In this document: positions 34,859 to 43,201 of the stretch, piece after piece
Layout of the letters: the number at the start of each line of letters is the position of its first letter
How positions within the stretch are numbered: the first letter of the stretch is position 1
From: Phocoenobacter atlanticus
GTDB lineage: Bacteria > Pseudomonadota > Gammaproteobacteria > Enterobacterales > Pasteurellaceae
Reading direction: 5' to 3' (one strand)
NCBI RefSeq assembly: GCF_030764225.1
Contig: NZ_JASAXH010000001.1
DNA: 64,000 nt
Made by a program: the position numbers and the translations under genes
Notes under the pieces: model-generated
What the model was told of the DNA's origin: nothing
What the model saw: the letters and a program-made list of their open reading frames with translations, nothing else
Database searches by the model: none

Positions 34859-35614
34859 TTACAATACTTTTTTCAAACCTTCAATTGCGGCGGTTACACT
34901 GCGAACTTCAACGGTTTTAGCATCTTCTTCGTTTGGAATTTCTTTTTGAGTACGGTTTACAATAACACCTGAAACCATCGCTGCTTTTAATCCTAATGCG
35001 TGACACATTGTGTAAAGCGTTGCAGATTCCATTTCAAAGTTCATTACACCAAGGTCTTGCCATAATTCAAGGTTACCCTGATAATCTTTCCATACTTTAC
35101 CCGTATATGTGTCATAACGTTCTTGACCTGGATAGAAAGTATCTGATGATGCTGTTACACCGATATAAGTTGGATAGTCACACTCTTTTGCTGCGTCATA
35201 TAACGCTTGAGTTAACCCAAAATCAGCTACTGCAGGAAAGCATAATGGTGCAAAATGTTGGCTTGCACCATCAAGACGTACAGCACCAGTTGTAACAAGA
35301 ACATCACCAATGTTGATATGTGGTTGAATTGCCCCTGTTGTACCGATACGTACAAAGTTACGTACACCAAGTTGTGCTAATTCTTCAACACAGATAGATA
35401 CAGATGGACCACCAATACCAGTTGAACAAACCACAACAGGCTTGCCATTAATATAACCTAACCAAGAGGTATATTCGCGAGTTGAATTTAAGAATTTTGG
35501 ATTGTCCATATATTTAGCAATACGCTCACTTCGTGCTGGATCTCCAGGTACGATAGCGTATTCTGCACCTTCTAACATTGCTCTAGTTAAACCTAAATGG
35601 AAAACTTCAGACAT
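34859..35614 (-). CDS. udp: Uridine phosphorylase
   Basis: Udp cleaves uridine to uracil and ribose-1-phosphate in pyrimidine salvage. The 251-residue protein has EYAIVPGDPARSERIAKYMD near the start, the phosphate-binding STGIGGPSVSICVEEL and RIGTTGAIQ, and the substrate region LGVMNFEMESATLYTM. It starts 24 bases after the asnC stop on the same strand, with AAGGAGA before the ATG. The two may therefore share a transcript. Confidence 0.96.
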   Translation of the reverse strand: MSEVFHLGLTRAMLEGAEYAIVPGDPARSERIAKYMDNPKFLNSTREYTSWLGYINGKPVVVCSTGIGGPSVSICVEELAQLGVRNFVRIGTTGAIQPHINIGDVLVTTGAVRLDGASQHFAPLCFPAVADFGLTQALYDAAKECDYPTYIGVTASSDTFYPGQERYDTYTGKVWKDYQGNLELWQDLGVMNFEMESATLYTMCHALGLKAAMVSGVIVNRTQKEIPNEEDAKTVEVRSVTAAIEGLKKVL

Positions 35615-35638
35615 TTTATTTCTCCTTATTTTATGTAA

Positions 35639-36127
35639 TTATAAATCTACTTTAGAGGGGTTAATATTTCTCTTAATTGGATTCTGCATAGAAACGATGG
35701 TTTCTGTTGATTGAATTTCATCAAGAGATTGAATTTTTGTGGAAAGTAATAGATGAAGTTCCTCAATGGTATGAGTCATTACTTTTAAGAAAATGGAATA
35801 ATTTCCAGTGGTATAATAGGCCTCTATCACTTCATCAAATTGGTGTAATTTTTGAATAACTGCACTGCAATCTTTCGCACTTTTTAAGATCACACCAACA
35901 AAACAACAAACATCATAACCCAGCTTTTGTTCATCAATACAAATCTGAGTGCCTTTAATTAAGCCTGATTGACGCATTTTTTCAACTCGAACGTGGATAG
36001 TACCAGCACTCACTTCAAATTTTTTTGCCATTTCAGCATAAGGCGTTCGAGCATCAAGGGTTAATGTTCGCAGAATTTGTCGATCAAGTTGATCTGTAGA
36101 TACTAAGTTCTGGTAATTTTTCATCAT
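35639..36127 (-). CDS. asnC: Lrp/AsnC-family regulator AsnC
   Basis: AsnC is an asparagine-responsive transcription regulator. The 162-residue protein has an N-terminal HTH (ARTPYAEMAKKFEVSAGTIH, then VRVEKMRQSG) and a C-terminal RAM domain (AYYTTGNYSIFLKVM, then IQSTETIVSMQNPIKR). It aligns well with E. coli AsnC. The usual target asnA is not adjacent, since divergent hemL and downstream udp flank it. A perfect CRP site lies 116-131 bases before its start. Confidence 0.93.
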   Translation of the reverse strand: MMKNYQNLVSTDQLDRQILRTLTLDARTPYAEMAKKFEVSAGTIHVRVEKMRQSGLIKGTQICIDEQKLGYDVCCFVGVILKSAKDCSAVIQKLHQFDEVIEAYYTTGNYSIFLKVMTHTIEELHLLLSTKIQSLDEIQSTETIVSMQNPIKRNINPSKVDL

Positions 36128-36218
36128 TTCATCCTACAATTTGTGGTGCTATTAAAATATATCTATCTATATCTCATATTTTTAAATATATTCCAATTAT
36201 ATCGCTAATATACTAATA

Positions 36219-36233
36219 ATGAGAAGATCTCAT
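36219..36233. promoter_or_regulatory. Inverted repeat, possible regulator site
   Basis: ATGAGA-AGA-TCTCAT is a perfect 6-3-6 dyad, 10 bp from the CRP site. It could be an AsnC autoregulatory site or another operator. Confidence 0.35.
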
Positions 36234-36242
36234 TTTAATAAA

Positions 36243-36258
36243 TGTGAGGAAAATCACA
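36243..36258. promoter_or_regulatory. CRP-binding site
   Basis: TGTGA-GGAAAA-TCACA has both half-sites perfect at the right spacing, with A/T-rich flanks as in strong sites. It lies between asnC and hemL. asnC-udp is the more likely target because udp is CRP-controlled in E. coli. Confidence 0.75.
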
Positions 36259-36432
36259 AATTTTATTGAAAAATAGTGAAAATTTTACAACTAATATAAT
36301 TCTAACAATGACGCAAAGGATTTCGTTTTTTAAAATAAATTTTTATTTTATGGTTTTTCCAGTAAAATGAACTATATTTACCAAAACAAGCGGTAAGATA
36401 GTAATATAAATTTGCAAAATTAAGGTATATAA

Positions 36433-37725
36433 ATGAAATCATCGCAATCTCTTTTTGAAAAAGCACAACAAGTTATCCCAGGTGGTGTAAATTCACCAGT
36501 ACGTGCATTTAAAGGTGTGGGAGGCACACCTATTTTTATTGAAAAGGCACAAGGTGCTTATATTTTTGATAGTGAAAATAATCATTATATTGATTATGTT
36601 GGGTCTTGGGGACCGATGATCTTAGGGCATAATCATCCTAAAATTTTAGATGCAGTGATTAAAACGGCTCAAAACGGATTAAGTTTTGGAGCACCAAGCC
36701 CTTTAGAAACAGAACTTGCGGAATTAGTTTGTAAACTTATCCCTTCTATTGAAAAAGTCAGAATGGTCAGTTCTGGTACAGAAGCGACAATGTCAGCGAT
36801 TCGCCTTGCTCGAGGTTATACCAATAGAGATAAAATTATTAAATTTGAAGGCTGTTATCACGGACATTCTGATTCACTATTAGTAAAAGCAGGATCGGGT
36901 GCATTGACGCTTGGTCAACCAAGTTCACCAGGTGTGCCTGAGGATTTTGCTAAGCATACACTTACTTGTGAATATAATAATCTCGATTCTGTTAAACAAG
37001 CATTTGAGCAATATCCTAATGAGATTGCTTGTTTAATTATTGAACCCGTAGCAGGAAATATGAATTGTATTCCTCCACAAGAGGGATTTTTACAAGGCAT
37101 TCGAGAGCTTTGTACTCAATACGGCACGGTTTTTATTATTGATGAAGTAATGACAGGTTTTCGAGTGGCGTTAGGTGGAGCTCAAGCCTATTATAATGTC
37201 ACGCCAGATTTAACTACCTTAGGAAAAATTATTGGCGGTGGAATGCCTGTAGGGGCTTTTGGTGGTAAAGCTGAAATTATGGATTATATTGCCCCAACAG
37301 GACCTGTTTACCAAGCAGGTACATTATCAGGCAATCCTATTGCAATGGCAGCAGGAATGGCTTGTTTGACAGAACTTTCAAAACCTGAAAATGAGCAGCT
37401 ACTTGCATCGAAAACAAAACAATTGGCAGAAGGCTTAAAAGCGCTGGCGAATAAACATTCTGTACCGTTTTTGGTTAATTATGTTGGGGGAATGTTTGGT
37501 TTATTTTTTACCGACCAATCTTCGGTGACAAGTTATAAAGATGTAATGCAGTGTGATGTTGCAATGTTCAATGCATTCTTCCATAAATGTTTAGAAAAAG
37601 GTATTTATTTTGCTCCATCAGCTTTCGAGGCTGGTTTTATGTCTTTAGCCCATAGTGATCAAGATATTGCAAAAACATTAGAGGTTGTAGATAAAGTCTT
37701 TGCTGAACTTAAGACGCTGAATTAA
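36433..37725 (+). CDS. hemL: Glutamate-1-semialdehyde 2,1-aminomutase
   Basis: HemL makes 5-aminolevulinate, the first committed haem precursor, by the C5 pathway. The 430-residue class III aminotransferase has PGGVNSPVRAF at the start, MVSSGTEATMSAIRLARG, and the PLP-lysine motif TTLGKIIGGGMPVGAFGG. YQAGTLSGNPIAMAAG follows. The length is typical. An uptake signal (ACAAGCGGTAAGATA with a TTTGCAAAATT tail) sits in its leader. Carrying haem synthesis does not conflict with the haem-uptake-like locus at 49-55 kb. Confidence 0.97.
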   Translation: MKSSQSLFEKAQQVIPGGVNSPVRAFKGVGGTPIFIEKAQGAYIFDSENNHYIDYVGSWGPMILGHNHPKILDAVIKTAQNGLSFGAPSPLETELAELVCKLIPSIEKVRMVSSGTEATMSAIRLARGYTNRDKIIKFEGCYHGHSDSLLVKAGSGALTLGQPSSPGVPEDFAKHTLTCEYNNLDSVKQAFEQYPNEIACLIIEPVAGNMNCIPPQEGFLQGIRELCTQYGTVFIIDEVMTGFRVALGGAQAYYNVTPDLTTLGKIIGGGMPVGAFGGKAEIMDYIAPTGPVYQAGTLSGNPIAMAAGMACLTELSKPENEQLLASKTKQLAEGLKALANKHSVPFLVNYVGGMFGLFFTDQSSVTSYKDVMQCDVAMFNAFFHKCLEKGIYFAPSAFEAGFMSLAHSDQDIAKTLEVVDKVFAELKTLN

Positions 37726-37801
37726 AAAAATAGTATTTAAGCGGTATGATCTTGAATAAAATTTGCAAAATCCCAAATTTATTAATATTAGGAATAAAGT
37801 A

Positions 37802-38575
37802 ATGAAAGAAGAAAATCAAACTATCTCACAGCAAACGGAAACCACTCATTTTGGGTTTAAAACGGTTGCTAAAGAAGAAAAACAGCAACTTGTCGCACAA
37901 GTTTTCCATAATGTAGCGGGTAAATATGATTTAATGAATGATCTACTTTCTTTCGGTATTCATCGAATTTGGAAACGCTTTACGATAGATTGTAGTGGAG
38001 TAAGACAAGGGCAAAAAGTTCTCGACCTTGCGGGAGGAACAGGGGATTTTAGTGCCAAATTTTCTCGACTTGTTGGTTCAACAGGGGAAGTTGTATTAGC
38101 GGATATTAATAGTTCAATGCTAGAAGTAGGGCGTGAAAAGCTACGCAATTTAGGTGTTGTGGGTAATGTGAGTTATGTGCAAGCCAATGCAGAAAGTTTA
38201 CCTTTCGCTGATAATACCTTTGATTGCGTTATTATCAGTTTTGGGTTACGTAATGTCACTGATAAAGATAAAGCACTGCGTTCAATGTATCGAGTGCTAA
38301 AACCGGGTGGACGTTTATTAGTATTAGAATTCTCTAAACCAATTATTGATCCTATTAGTCAGGCTTATAATTTTTACTCTTTTAATATTTTGCCAAAAAT
38401 TGGTGAAGCAGTAGTGAATGATGGTGACAGTTACCGTTACTTGGCAGAATCCATTCGAATGCACCCGAAACAAGATGAATTAAAAGAAATGATGCAACAG
38501 GCGGGTTTTGAAAGTGTGAATTACTATAATTTAAGTGCAGGTATTGTTGCTTTGCATAGAGGGTATAAATTCTAG
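37802..38575 (+). CDS. ubiE: Ubiquinone/menaquinone C-methyltransferase UbiE
   Basis: UbiE methylates both demethylmenaquinone and the ubiquinone precursor. It therefore completes the pathway to which MenA (23.6 kb) belongs. Starting at MKEENQTISQ (37802), after AGGAATAAAGT, gives 257 residues. An in-frame start 39 bases upstream is unlikely because it has no ribosome site. Family motifs are THFGFKTVAKEEK, VLDLAGGTGDFSAKFSR, ADINSSMLEVGREKL and ISFGLRNVTDK. ubiJ follows 9 bases later. Confidence 0.96.
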   Translation: MKEENQTISQQTETTHFGFKTVAKEEKQQLVAQVFHNVAGKYDLMNDLLSFGIHRIWKRFTIDCSGVRQGQKVLDLAGGTGDFSAKFSRLVGSTGEVVLADINSSMLEVGREKLRNLGVVGNVSYVQANAESLPFADNTFDCVIISFGLRNVTDKDKALRSMYRVLKPGGRLLVLEFSKPIIDPISQAYNFYSFNILPKIGEAVVNDGDSYRYLAESIRMHPKQDELKEMMQQAGFESVNYYNLSAGIVALHRGYKF

Positions 38576-38584
38576 GAGAGACTA

Positions 38585-39208
38585 ATGTTAGAACAATTAA
38601 AACAACAGTTTATGTTATCTCAAGTAACCATTGGTACGCTAGAAATGGGCTTTAATTATTTAATTAACCGCTCACCTCATTGTTTGCCAACCTTAAAAAA
38701 ACTGAAAGATAGCACCTTACATATCAAATTATTACAACCTGAATTTGAATGTATCATTAATTTTAGTGAAACCCAAACAGATTGGCTCTCTCATTATGAA
38801 GGAAACCCAAGTTGTTGCCTTAGTTTACAAAGCTCGGTATTACCAAAATTAGCAGATAAAACGAAACTAACGGAGCTAATCAATAATAAAACTTTACTTT
38901 TAGAGGGTGATATTCAGGTTTTACAACATTTTGTTCAGCTTCTTGATGAATTGGAAAAAAATCCAGCTGAGTTACTCTCGCCTTTTGTCGGTGATGTTAT
39001 TGCACAAAGCTCAACAGATGTTGCTGGTTTTTTATTTAATAAAGCTAAACAACAAATAGCCAAAAATAGTGAACATATAGTCGATAATCTTATTAATGAA
39101 CGTTCTGTCTTAGTTCATCAATTAGAAATTGCAAATTTTTGTGATGAAGTGACCGCTTTGGAAAAACAAGCTAATCAGCTAGAAATGAAGGTAAGAAATA
39201 GCGGTTAG
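38585..39208 (+). CDS. ubiJ: Ubiquinone biosynthesis accessory factor UbiJ
   Basis: UbiJ is a SCP2-domain lipid-binding factor of the Ubi metabolon. The 207-residue protein has the SCP2-like N-terminal half (about 10-125) and a C-terminal coiled coil ending with ALEKQANQLEMKVR. The call is supported by position directly after ubiE. The usual next gene, ubiB, is absent. A terminator follows instead. An uptake core lies near 39152. Confidence 0.88.
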   Translation: MLEQLKQQFMLSQVTIGTLEMGFNYLINRSPHCLPTLKKLKDSTLHIKLLQPEFECIINFSETQTDWLSHYEGNPSCCLSLQSSVLPKLADKTKLTELINNKTLLLEGDIQVLQHFVQLLDELEKNPAELLSPFVGDVIAQSSTDVAGFLFNKAKQQIAKNSEHIVDNLINERSVLVHQLEIANFCDEVTALEKQANQLEMKVRNSG

Positions 39209-39228
39209 ATTTTTTTTACAATTTACAA

Positions 39229-39266
39229 AAAAAAAGACCTCATACCAAAATATGAGGTCTTTTTTT
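39229..39266. terminator. Bidirectional terminator ubiJ / BCCT gene
   Basis: A perfect stem of 16 bp (A7-GACCTCATA with TATGAGGTC-T7) has a CCAAAA loop. It lies between convergent genes and has A/T tracts for both directions. Confidence 0.9.
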
Positions 39267-39286
39267 CACCTAATGTGATTTATGTT

Positions 39287-40867
39287 CTATTTATAACGTT
39301 CTGTACGTAATCCCAATACCAAACTCACACACATTAACAGTAGAATAATCGTAAATGGTAAAGCGGTTGAGATTGCTCCAGCTTGGAGTGCTTGAATTGC
39401 TTCTGTACCTCCAACCCAAATTAATGCTGCAGCAATGGCACCTTCGATTGTTGCCCAGAAAATACGTTGTGGAACAGGGGCATCCATTTTTCCGCCAGCC
39501 GTGATACTATCAATAACCAGTGAACCTGAATCTGATGAAGTTACGAAGAAGACTAATACTAAAATAATCCCCACTACAGAAAGAATGCTAGAGAAATTAA
39601 GTACATCAAACATTTGGAACATAGCAAGAGAGACATCTTTTAAGCCTTCTTGACCTAATACACCCACTTTATTGATCACTTGATCAAGTGCAATACCACC
39701 AAAAGTTGACATCCAAACTAAGGTTACTAAGGTTGGAACAATCAATACGGCAAGTAAAAACTCACGAATGGTACGTCCTTTTGATACTCGAGCAATAAAC
39801 ATACCAACGAATGGAGACCAAGAGAACCACCACGCCCAGTAGAATACCGTCCAACCTTGGAACCAAGCTTCGTCTTCACGTCCGAAAGGATTACTTAATG
39901 GAATAATATTTTTTACATAAGACATTAATGTTCTAGGTAAAACATCTGAAACAATACCAATATTTAACGCAGCAACAAATACTAATAATGCAACTGCAAT
40001 TCCCATATTAACATTACTTAATAATTTCACTCCACCATCAATACCTTTTATCACAGAATATAAGGCAACAGCAGTGACCGCAATAATGACAATAATTTGT
40101 AAGCTTATTGAATTTTCTAAGCCAAATACGTGATGCATACCACTGGCAGCTTGTTGAGCACCTAGTCCTAAGGATGTGGCTAACCCAAATAAAGTGGCAA
40201 CCACTGCAAGAATATCAATAATATGTCCAATCCAACCCCACGTTCTTTCACCTAATAATGGATAAAATACTGAGCGGATAGAAAGAGGTAAACCTTTATT
40301 GTAGGTAAAAAATGCGAGTGAAAGTCCTACTAAGGCATAAGCAGCCCAAGGATGTAAACCCCAGTGGAACATTGTGGCGCCCATTGCTAAATCTGCAGCT
40401 TCTGGCGTGTTTGCAATCACATTTAGTGGTGTTTTATACCAACCAGTATAATAGGCTACAGGTTCTGCCACACTCCAGAACATTAAACCAATCCCCATTC
40501 CTGCTGCAAATAACATTGCAAACCAAGAGACTCGTGAATGCTCTGGTTTTGCATCAGCTCCGCCTAAACGAATACGTCCAACGGGTAATACAATTAACGC
40601 TAAACAAAAAATAACGAAAATATTTCCAGCTATGATAAATAAACTGTCAAAATTACCAATGATTTTCCATTTAATCCCATCTAATACTTCTTTTGCTGTG
40701 TGAGAATCAGCGATCAACACAGCGGCTAAGAAAAGAATGATTAATCCTGCACTAATACCAAATACGGCATTATGGATATCAAAACCCCATTTTTGAATAT
40801 TATCTTGTCCGATTTCGTAATCAGTATTATGAATACTGTACTTATCGTGATGTTTTTTTTGTTTCAT
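39287..40867 (-). CDS. BCCT-family betaine/choline/carnitine transporter
   Basis: The 526-residue inner-membrane protein has about twelve hydrophobic segments. It carries the BCCT signatures AGMGIGLMFWSVAEPV and the tryptophan-rich VFYWAWWFSWSPFVGMFIAR, followed by SKGRTIREF. The glycine motif GMGIG suggests a Na+-coupled betaine-type carrier. The exact substrate (betaine, choline or carnitine) is not clear. It stands alone between ubiJ and ruvA. Confidence 0.9.
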   Translation of the reverse strand: MKQKKHHDKYSIHNTDYEIGQDNIQKWGFDIHNAVFGISAGLIILFLAAVLIADSHTAKEVLDGIKWKIIGNFDSLFIIAGNIFVIFCLALIVLPVGRIRLGGADAKPEHSRVSWFAMLFAAGMGIGLMFWSVAEPVAYYTGWYKTPLNVIANTPEAADLAMGATMFHWGLHPWAAYALVGLSLAFFTYNKGLPLSIRSVFYPLLGERTWGWIGHIIDILAVVATLFGLATSLGLGAQQAASGMHHVFGLENSISLQIIVIIAVTAVALYSVIKGIDGGVKLLSNVNMGIAVALLVFVAALNIGIVSDVLPRTLMSYVKNIIPLSNPFGREDEAWFQGWTVFYWAWWFSWSPFVGMFIARVSKGRTIREFLLAVLIVPTLVTLVWMSTFGGIALDQVINKVGVLGQEGLKDVSLAMFQMFDVLNFSSILSVVGIILVLVFFVTSSDSGSLVIDSITAGGKMDAPVPQRIFWATIEGAIAAALIWVGGTEAIQALQAGAISTALPFTIILLLMCVSLVLGLRTERYK

Positions 40868-40946
40868 ATTTTCCTCTAAATTTGAATAAAAACTCCGTAT
40901 ATACTACCACTATCTACTATTTATAACAAATAAATACATTATTTTA

Positions 40947-40962
40947 CTGTTTTTTTATCCAG
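40947..40962. promoter_or_regulatory. LexA-type SOS box upstream of ruvA
   Basis: CTGTTTTTTTATCCAG keeps CTG-N10-CAG with an A/T-rich centre, matching the LexA consensus at 11 or more of 16 positions. It lies 47 bases before the ruvA start and just before a TATCCT -10. ruvA is a classic SOS gene. Confidence 0.65.
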
Positions 40963-41008
40963 TTTTTGTGTATCCTAAATGCTCATATTTAATAGATGGA
41001 ATAGAACA

Positions 41009-41614
41009 ATGATCGGACGATTACAAGGTAAAATTATTGAAAAATCGCCACCCGAAATTGTATTAGATGTACAGGGTGTTGGCTATGAATTATTACTTCC
41101 AATGACTAGTTTTTACAACTTGCCAAAAGTTGGTGAAGAAACCACGCTTTTTACTCATTTAAGTATTAGAGAAGATGCTCATTTACTCTTTGGGTTTTCT
41201 GAGAAAATTGATCGCACCTTATTTCGAGATCTGATTAAAACGAATGGTGTCGGACCTAAACTTGCTTTAGCCATTCTTTCTGCAATGTCTGTTTATGATT
41301 TTGCGACAGCGGTAGAAAACGAAGAAGTAACAAAATTAACAAAAATTCCAGGAATTGGTAAAAAAACTGCTGAGAGGCTCTTGGTTGAATTAAAAGGAAA
41401 ATTCAAATCAATGGCTCAAACAGAGTTCTTTATGCAGCAATCTTCTCAAGAGATGACGGCTATCAATAAACCAAGCCCAACAGGTGAAGCAAAAGAAGCA
41501 TTAATTGCACTTGGTTATAAAGCAACAGAAATTGAAAAAATGCTCAAAAAAGTATCACAACAAGATCTAACCAGTGAACAAATTATTAGAGAGGCGCTGA
41601 AAAAGTCGCTATAA
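41009..41614 (+). CDS. ruvA: Holliday junction DNA helicase subunit RuvA
   Basis: RuvA binds Holliday junctions and directs RuvB. Starting at MIGRLQGKIIEK (41009) gives 201 residues, the normal length. An in-frame start 30 bases earlier is less likely. Domains in order are the OB-fold (about 1-65), two helix-hairpin-helix motifs (KTNGVGPKLALAILS and LTKIPGIGKKTAERLLVELK), and the C-terminal UBA-like domain (about 150-200). ruvB and ruvC are not adjacent: prmA follows after 86 bp. Confidence 0.96.
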   Translation: MIGRLQGKIIEKSPPEIVLDVQGVGYELLLPMTSFYNLPKVGEETTLFTHLSIREDAHLLFGFSEKIDRTLFRDLIKTNGVGPKLALAILSAMSVYDFATAVENEEVTKLTKIPGIGKKTAERLLVELKGKFKSMAQTEFFMQQSSQEMTAINKPSPTGEAKEALIALGYKATEIEKMLKKVSQQDLTSEQIIREALKKSL

Positions 41615-41649
41615 TATTAGCCACTTACTAAAAAATTCACCTAAATTAC

Positions 41650-41682
41650 ACAAGCGGTCAGATTTGAGTAAAAATTTACCAA
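41650..41682 (+). repeat. Extended uptake signal between ruvA and prmA
   Basis: ACAAGCGGTCAGATTTGAGT is a full match to the Apl-type core, followed by AAAAATTTAC in place of the usual TTTGCAAA tract. It is the best single copy in the window. Confidence 0.8.
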
Positions 41683-41700
41683 AATATTGAAGGAATAAAA

Positions 41701-42585
41701 ATGGCGTGGATACAAATTCGCTTAAACAGTACAGATGATAAAGCAGAACAACTTAGTGAGTTTTTTGAAGAATGGGGAGCGGTATCTATTACTTATATGG
41801 ATAGCCAAGATACCCCAATTTTTGAGCCATTACCGGGCGAAACTCGTTTATGGGGCAATACGGATGTCGTCGCTTTATTTGATGCAGAAACAGAGATGAA
41901 ACCAATCATCACAGCACTACAACAAAGTAGCATTATTGCACCTGATTTTGCTTATAAAATTGAACAGATTGAAGATAAAGATTGGGAGCGAGAATGGATG
42001 GATAATTTCCATCCAATGCAATTTGGCAAACGTTTGTGGATTTGTCCAAGTTGGCGAGAAGTACCAGATCCAAATGCAGTAAATGTTATGCTCGATCCCG
42101 GTTTAGCCTTTGGAACAGGTACGCACCCAACCACAGAACTTTGTTTACGTTGGTTAGATAGCCTAGATTTAGAAGGTAAAACCGTGATTGATTTTGGTTG
42201 TGGTTCAGGCATTTTAGCGATTGCTGCCTTAAAATTAGGGGCTAAATCGGTGATTGGAATTGATATCGATCCACAAGCAATCACTGCAAGCAAAATGAAT
42301 GCAGAGCAAAATGGTGTGGCAGATAAATTAGCCTTATATTTACCCGAGGATCAGCCACAAAATTTACAAGCGGATGTAGTTGTCGCTAATATTCTTGCAG
42401 GTCCGTTAAAAGAGCTTGCCCCTTTGATTATTAACTTAGTAAAACCACAAGGTTTATTAGGGCTTTCTGGGATTTTAACCACCCAATCGGAATCAGTTTG
42501 TGAAGCTTATCAACAAGATTATGAGTTAGATCCTGTGGTAGAAAAAGAGGAATGGTGTCGAATCACAGGCATTAGAAGAGGGTAA
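41701..42585 (+). CDS. prmA: Ribosomal protein L11 methyltransferase
   Basis: PrmA trimethylates ribosomal protein L11. The 294-residue protein has an N-terminal substrate-binding domain (MAWIQIRLNSTDDKAEQLSE, then the FFEEWGAVS region) and a linker with DWEREWMDNFHPMQFGKRLW. The methyltransferase core carries DPGLAFGTGTHPTT and VIDFGCGSGILAIAALKLG, and later VVANILAGPL. GAAGGAAT precedes the ATG. aroQ follows two bases after the stop. Confidence 0.97.
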   Translation: MAWIQIRLNSTDDKAEQLSEFFEEWGAVSITYMDSQDTPIFEPLPGETRLWGNTDVVALFDAETEMKPIITALQQSSIIAPDFAYKIEQIEDKDWEREWMDNFHPMQFGKRLWICPSWREVPDPNAVNVMLDPGLAFGTGTHPTTELCLRWLDSLDLEGKTVIDFGCGSGILAIAALKLGAKSVIGIDIDPQAITASKMNAEQNGVADKLALYLPEDQPQNLQADVVVANILAGPLKELAPLIINLVKPQGLLGLSGILTTQSESVCEAYQQDYELDPVVEKEEWCRITGIRRG

Positions 42586-42587
42586 AA

Positions 42588-43025
42588 ATGAAAAAAATAC
42601 TGTTATTAAATGGTCCAAATTTAAATATGTTAGGAAAACGTGAACCAGAAATCTACGGTTCACAAACTCTTGTAGATATTGAACGACATCTTCAACAACT
42701 CGCAAAAGAGCAAGGTGTTGAGTTAGATTATTTCCAATCAAACAGTGAAGAGGCATTGATTAATCGTATCCATCAAGCTTTTCAGCAAGTCGATTTTATT
42801 TTATTTAATCCCGCTGCTTTTACTCACACTAGCGTTGCATTGCGTGATGCAATACTTTCTGTTGATATTCCTTTTGTGGAAATCCATTTGTCTAATGTCC
42901 ATTCTCGTGAAGCGTTTCGCCATTATTCTTATTTTAGCGATATTGCACAAGCTGTTATTTGTGGCTGTGGGATAAAAGGCTATGAATATGGGCTAGATTT
43001 TGCAGTACAGCAATTAGCAAAATAA
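42588..43025 (+). CDS. aroQ: 3-dehydroquinate dehydratase, type II
   Basis: AroQ catalyses the third step of the shikimate pathway. The 145-residue protein has the type II signatures LLLNGPNLNMLGKREPEIYG with the catalytic Tyr, FFQSNSEEALINRIHQA (here DYFQSNSEEALI), and IPFVEIHLSNVHSREAFRHY. It is directly behind prmA and presumably co-transcribed. In many relatives accB-accC follow aroQ. Here a dispersed repeat and a convergent gene follow. Confidence 0.96.
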   Translation: MKKILLLNGPNLNMLGKREPEIYGSQTLVDIERHLQQLAKEQGVELDYFQSNSEEALINRIHQAFQQVDFILFNPAAFTHTSVALRDAILSVDIPFVEIHLSNVHSREAFRHYSYFSDIAQAVICGCGIKGYEYGLDFAVQQLAK

Positions 43026-43088
43026 AATATTTCAGATAAAAATTATTTTGAGTGATAGAGTCAAATCTAACTTGAACTAACTACTAAA

Positions 43089-43128
43089 ATTCCCTCCTCC
43101 GCTTGCGGGGGAGGGCTAGGGAGGGGGG
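43089..43128 (+). repeat. Dispersed GC-rich repeat, copy C
   Basis: AATTCCCTCCTCCGCTTGCG plus a G-rich half is nearly identical to the complement of copy A at 14156-14195. It lies between convergent aroQ and tehB. Confidence 0.9.
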
Positions 43129-43201
43129 ATGGTATTACTTTTTTGCAAATTTTCGATCAAATGTTACCGCTATAATTAAAAGGCTCGTTATAGTAAAAAA
43201 A

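Larger units (their letters stand above)
36128..36432. other. asnC-hemL divergent intergenic region
   Basis: This 305-bp AT-rich stretch contains an inverted repeat ATGAGA-N3-TCTCAT (36219-36233), a perfect CRP site (36243-36258), and an extended uptake signal near 36389-36420 just before hemL. No gene was seen in it. Confidence 0.8.
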
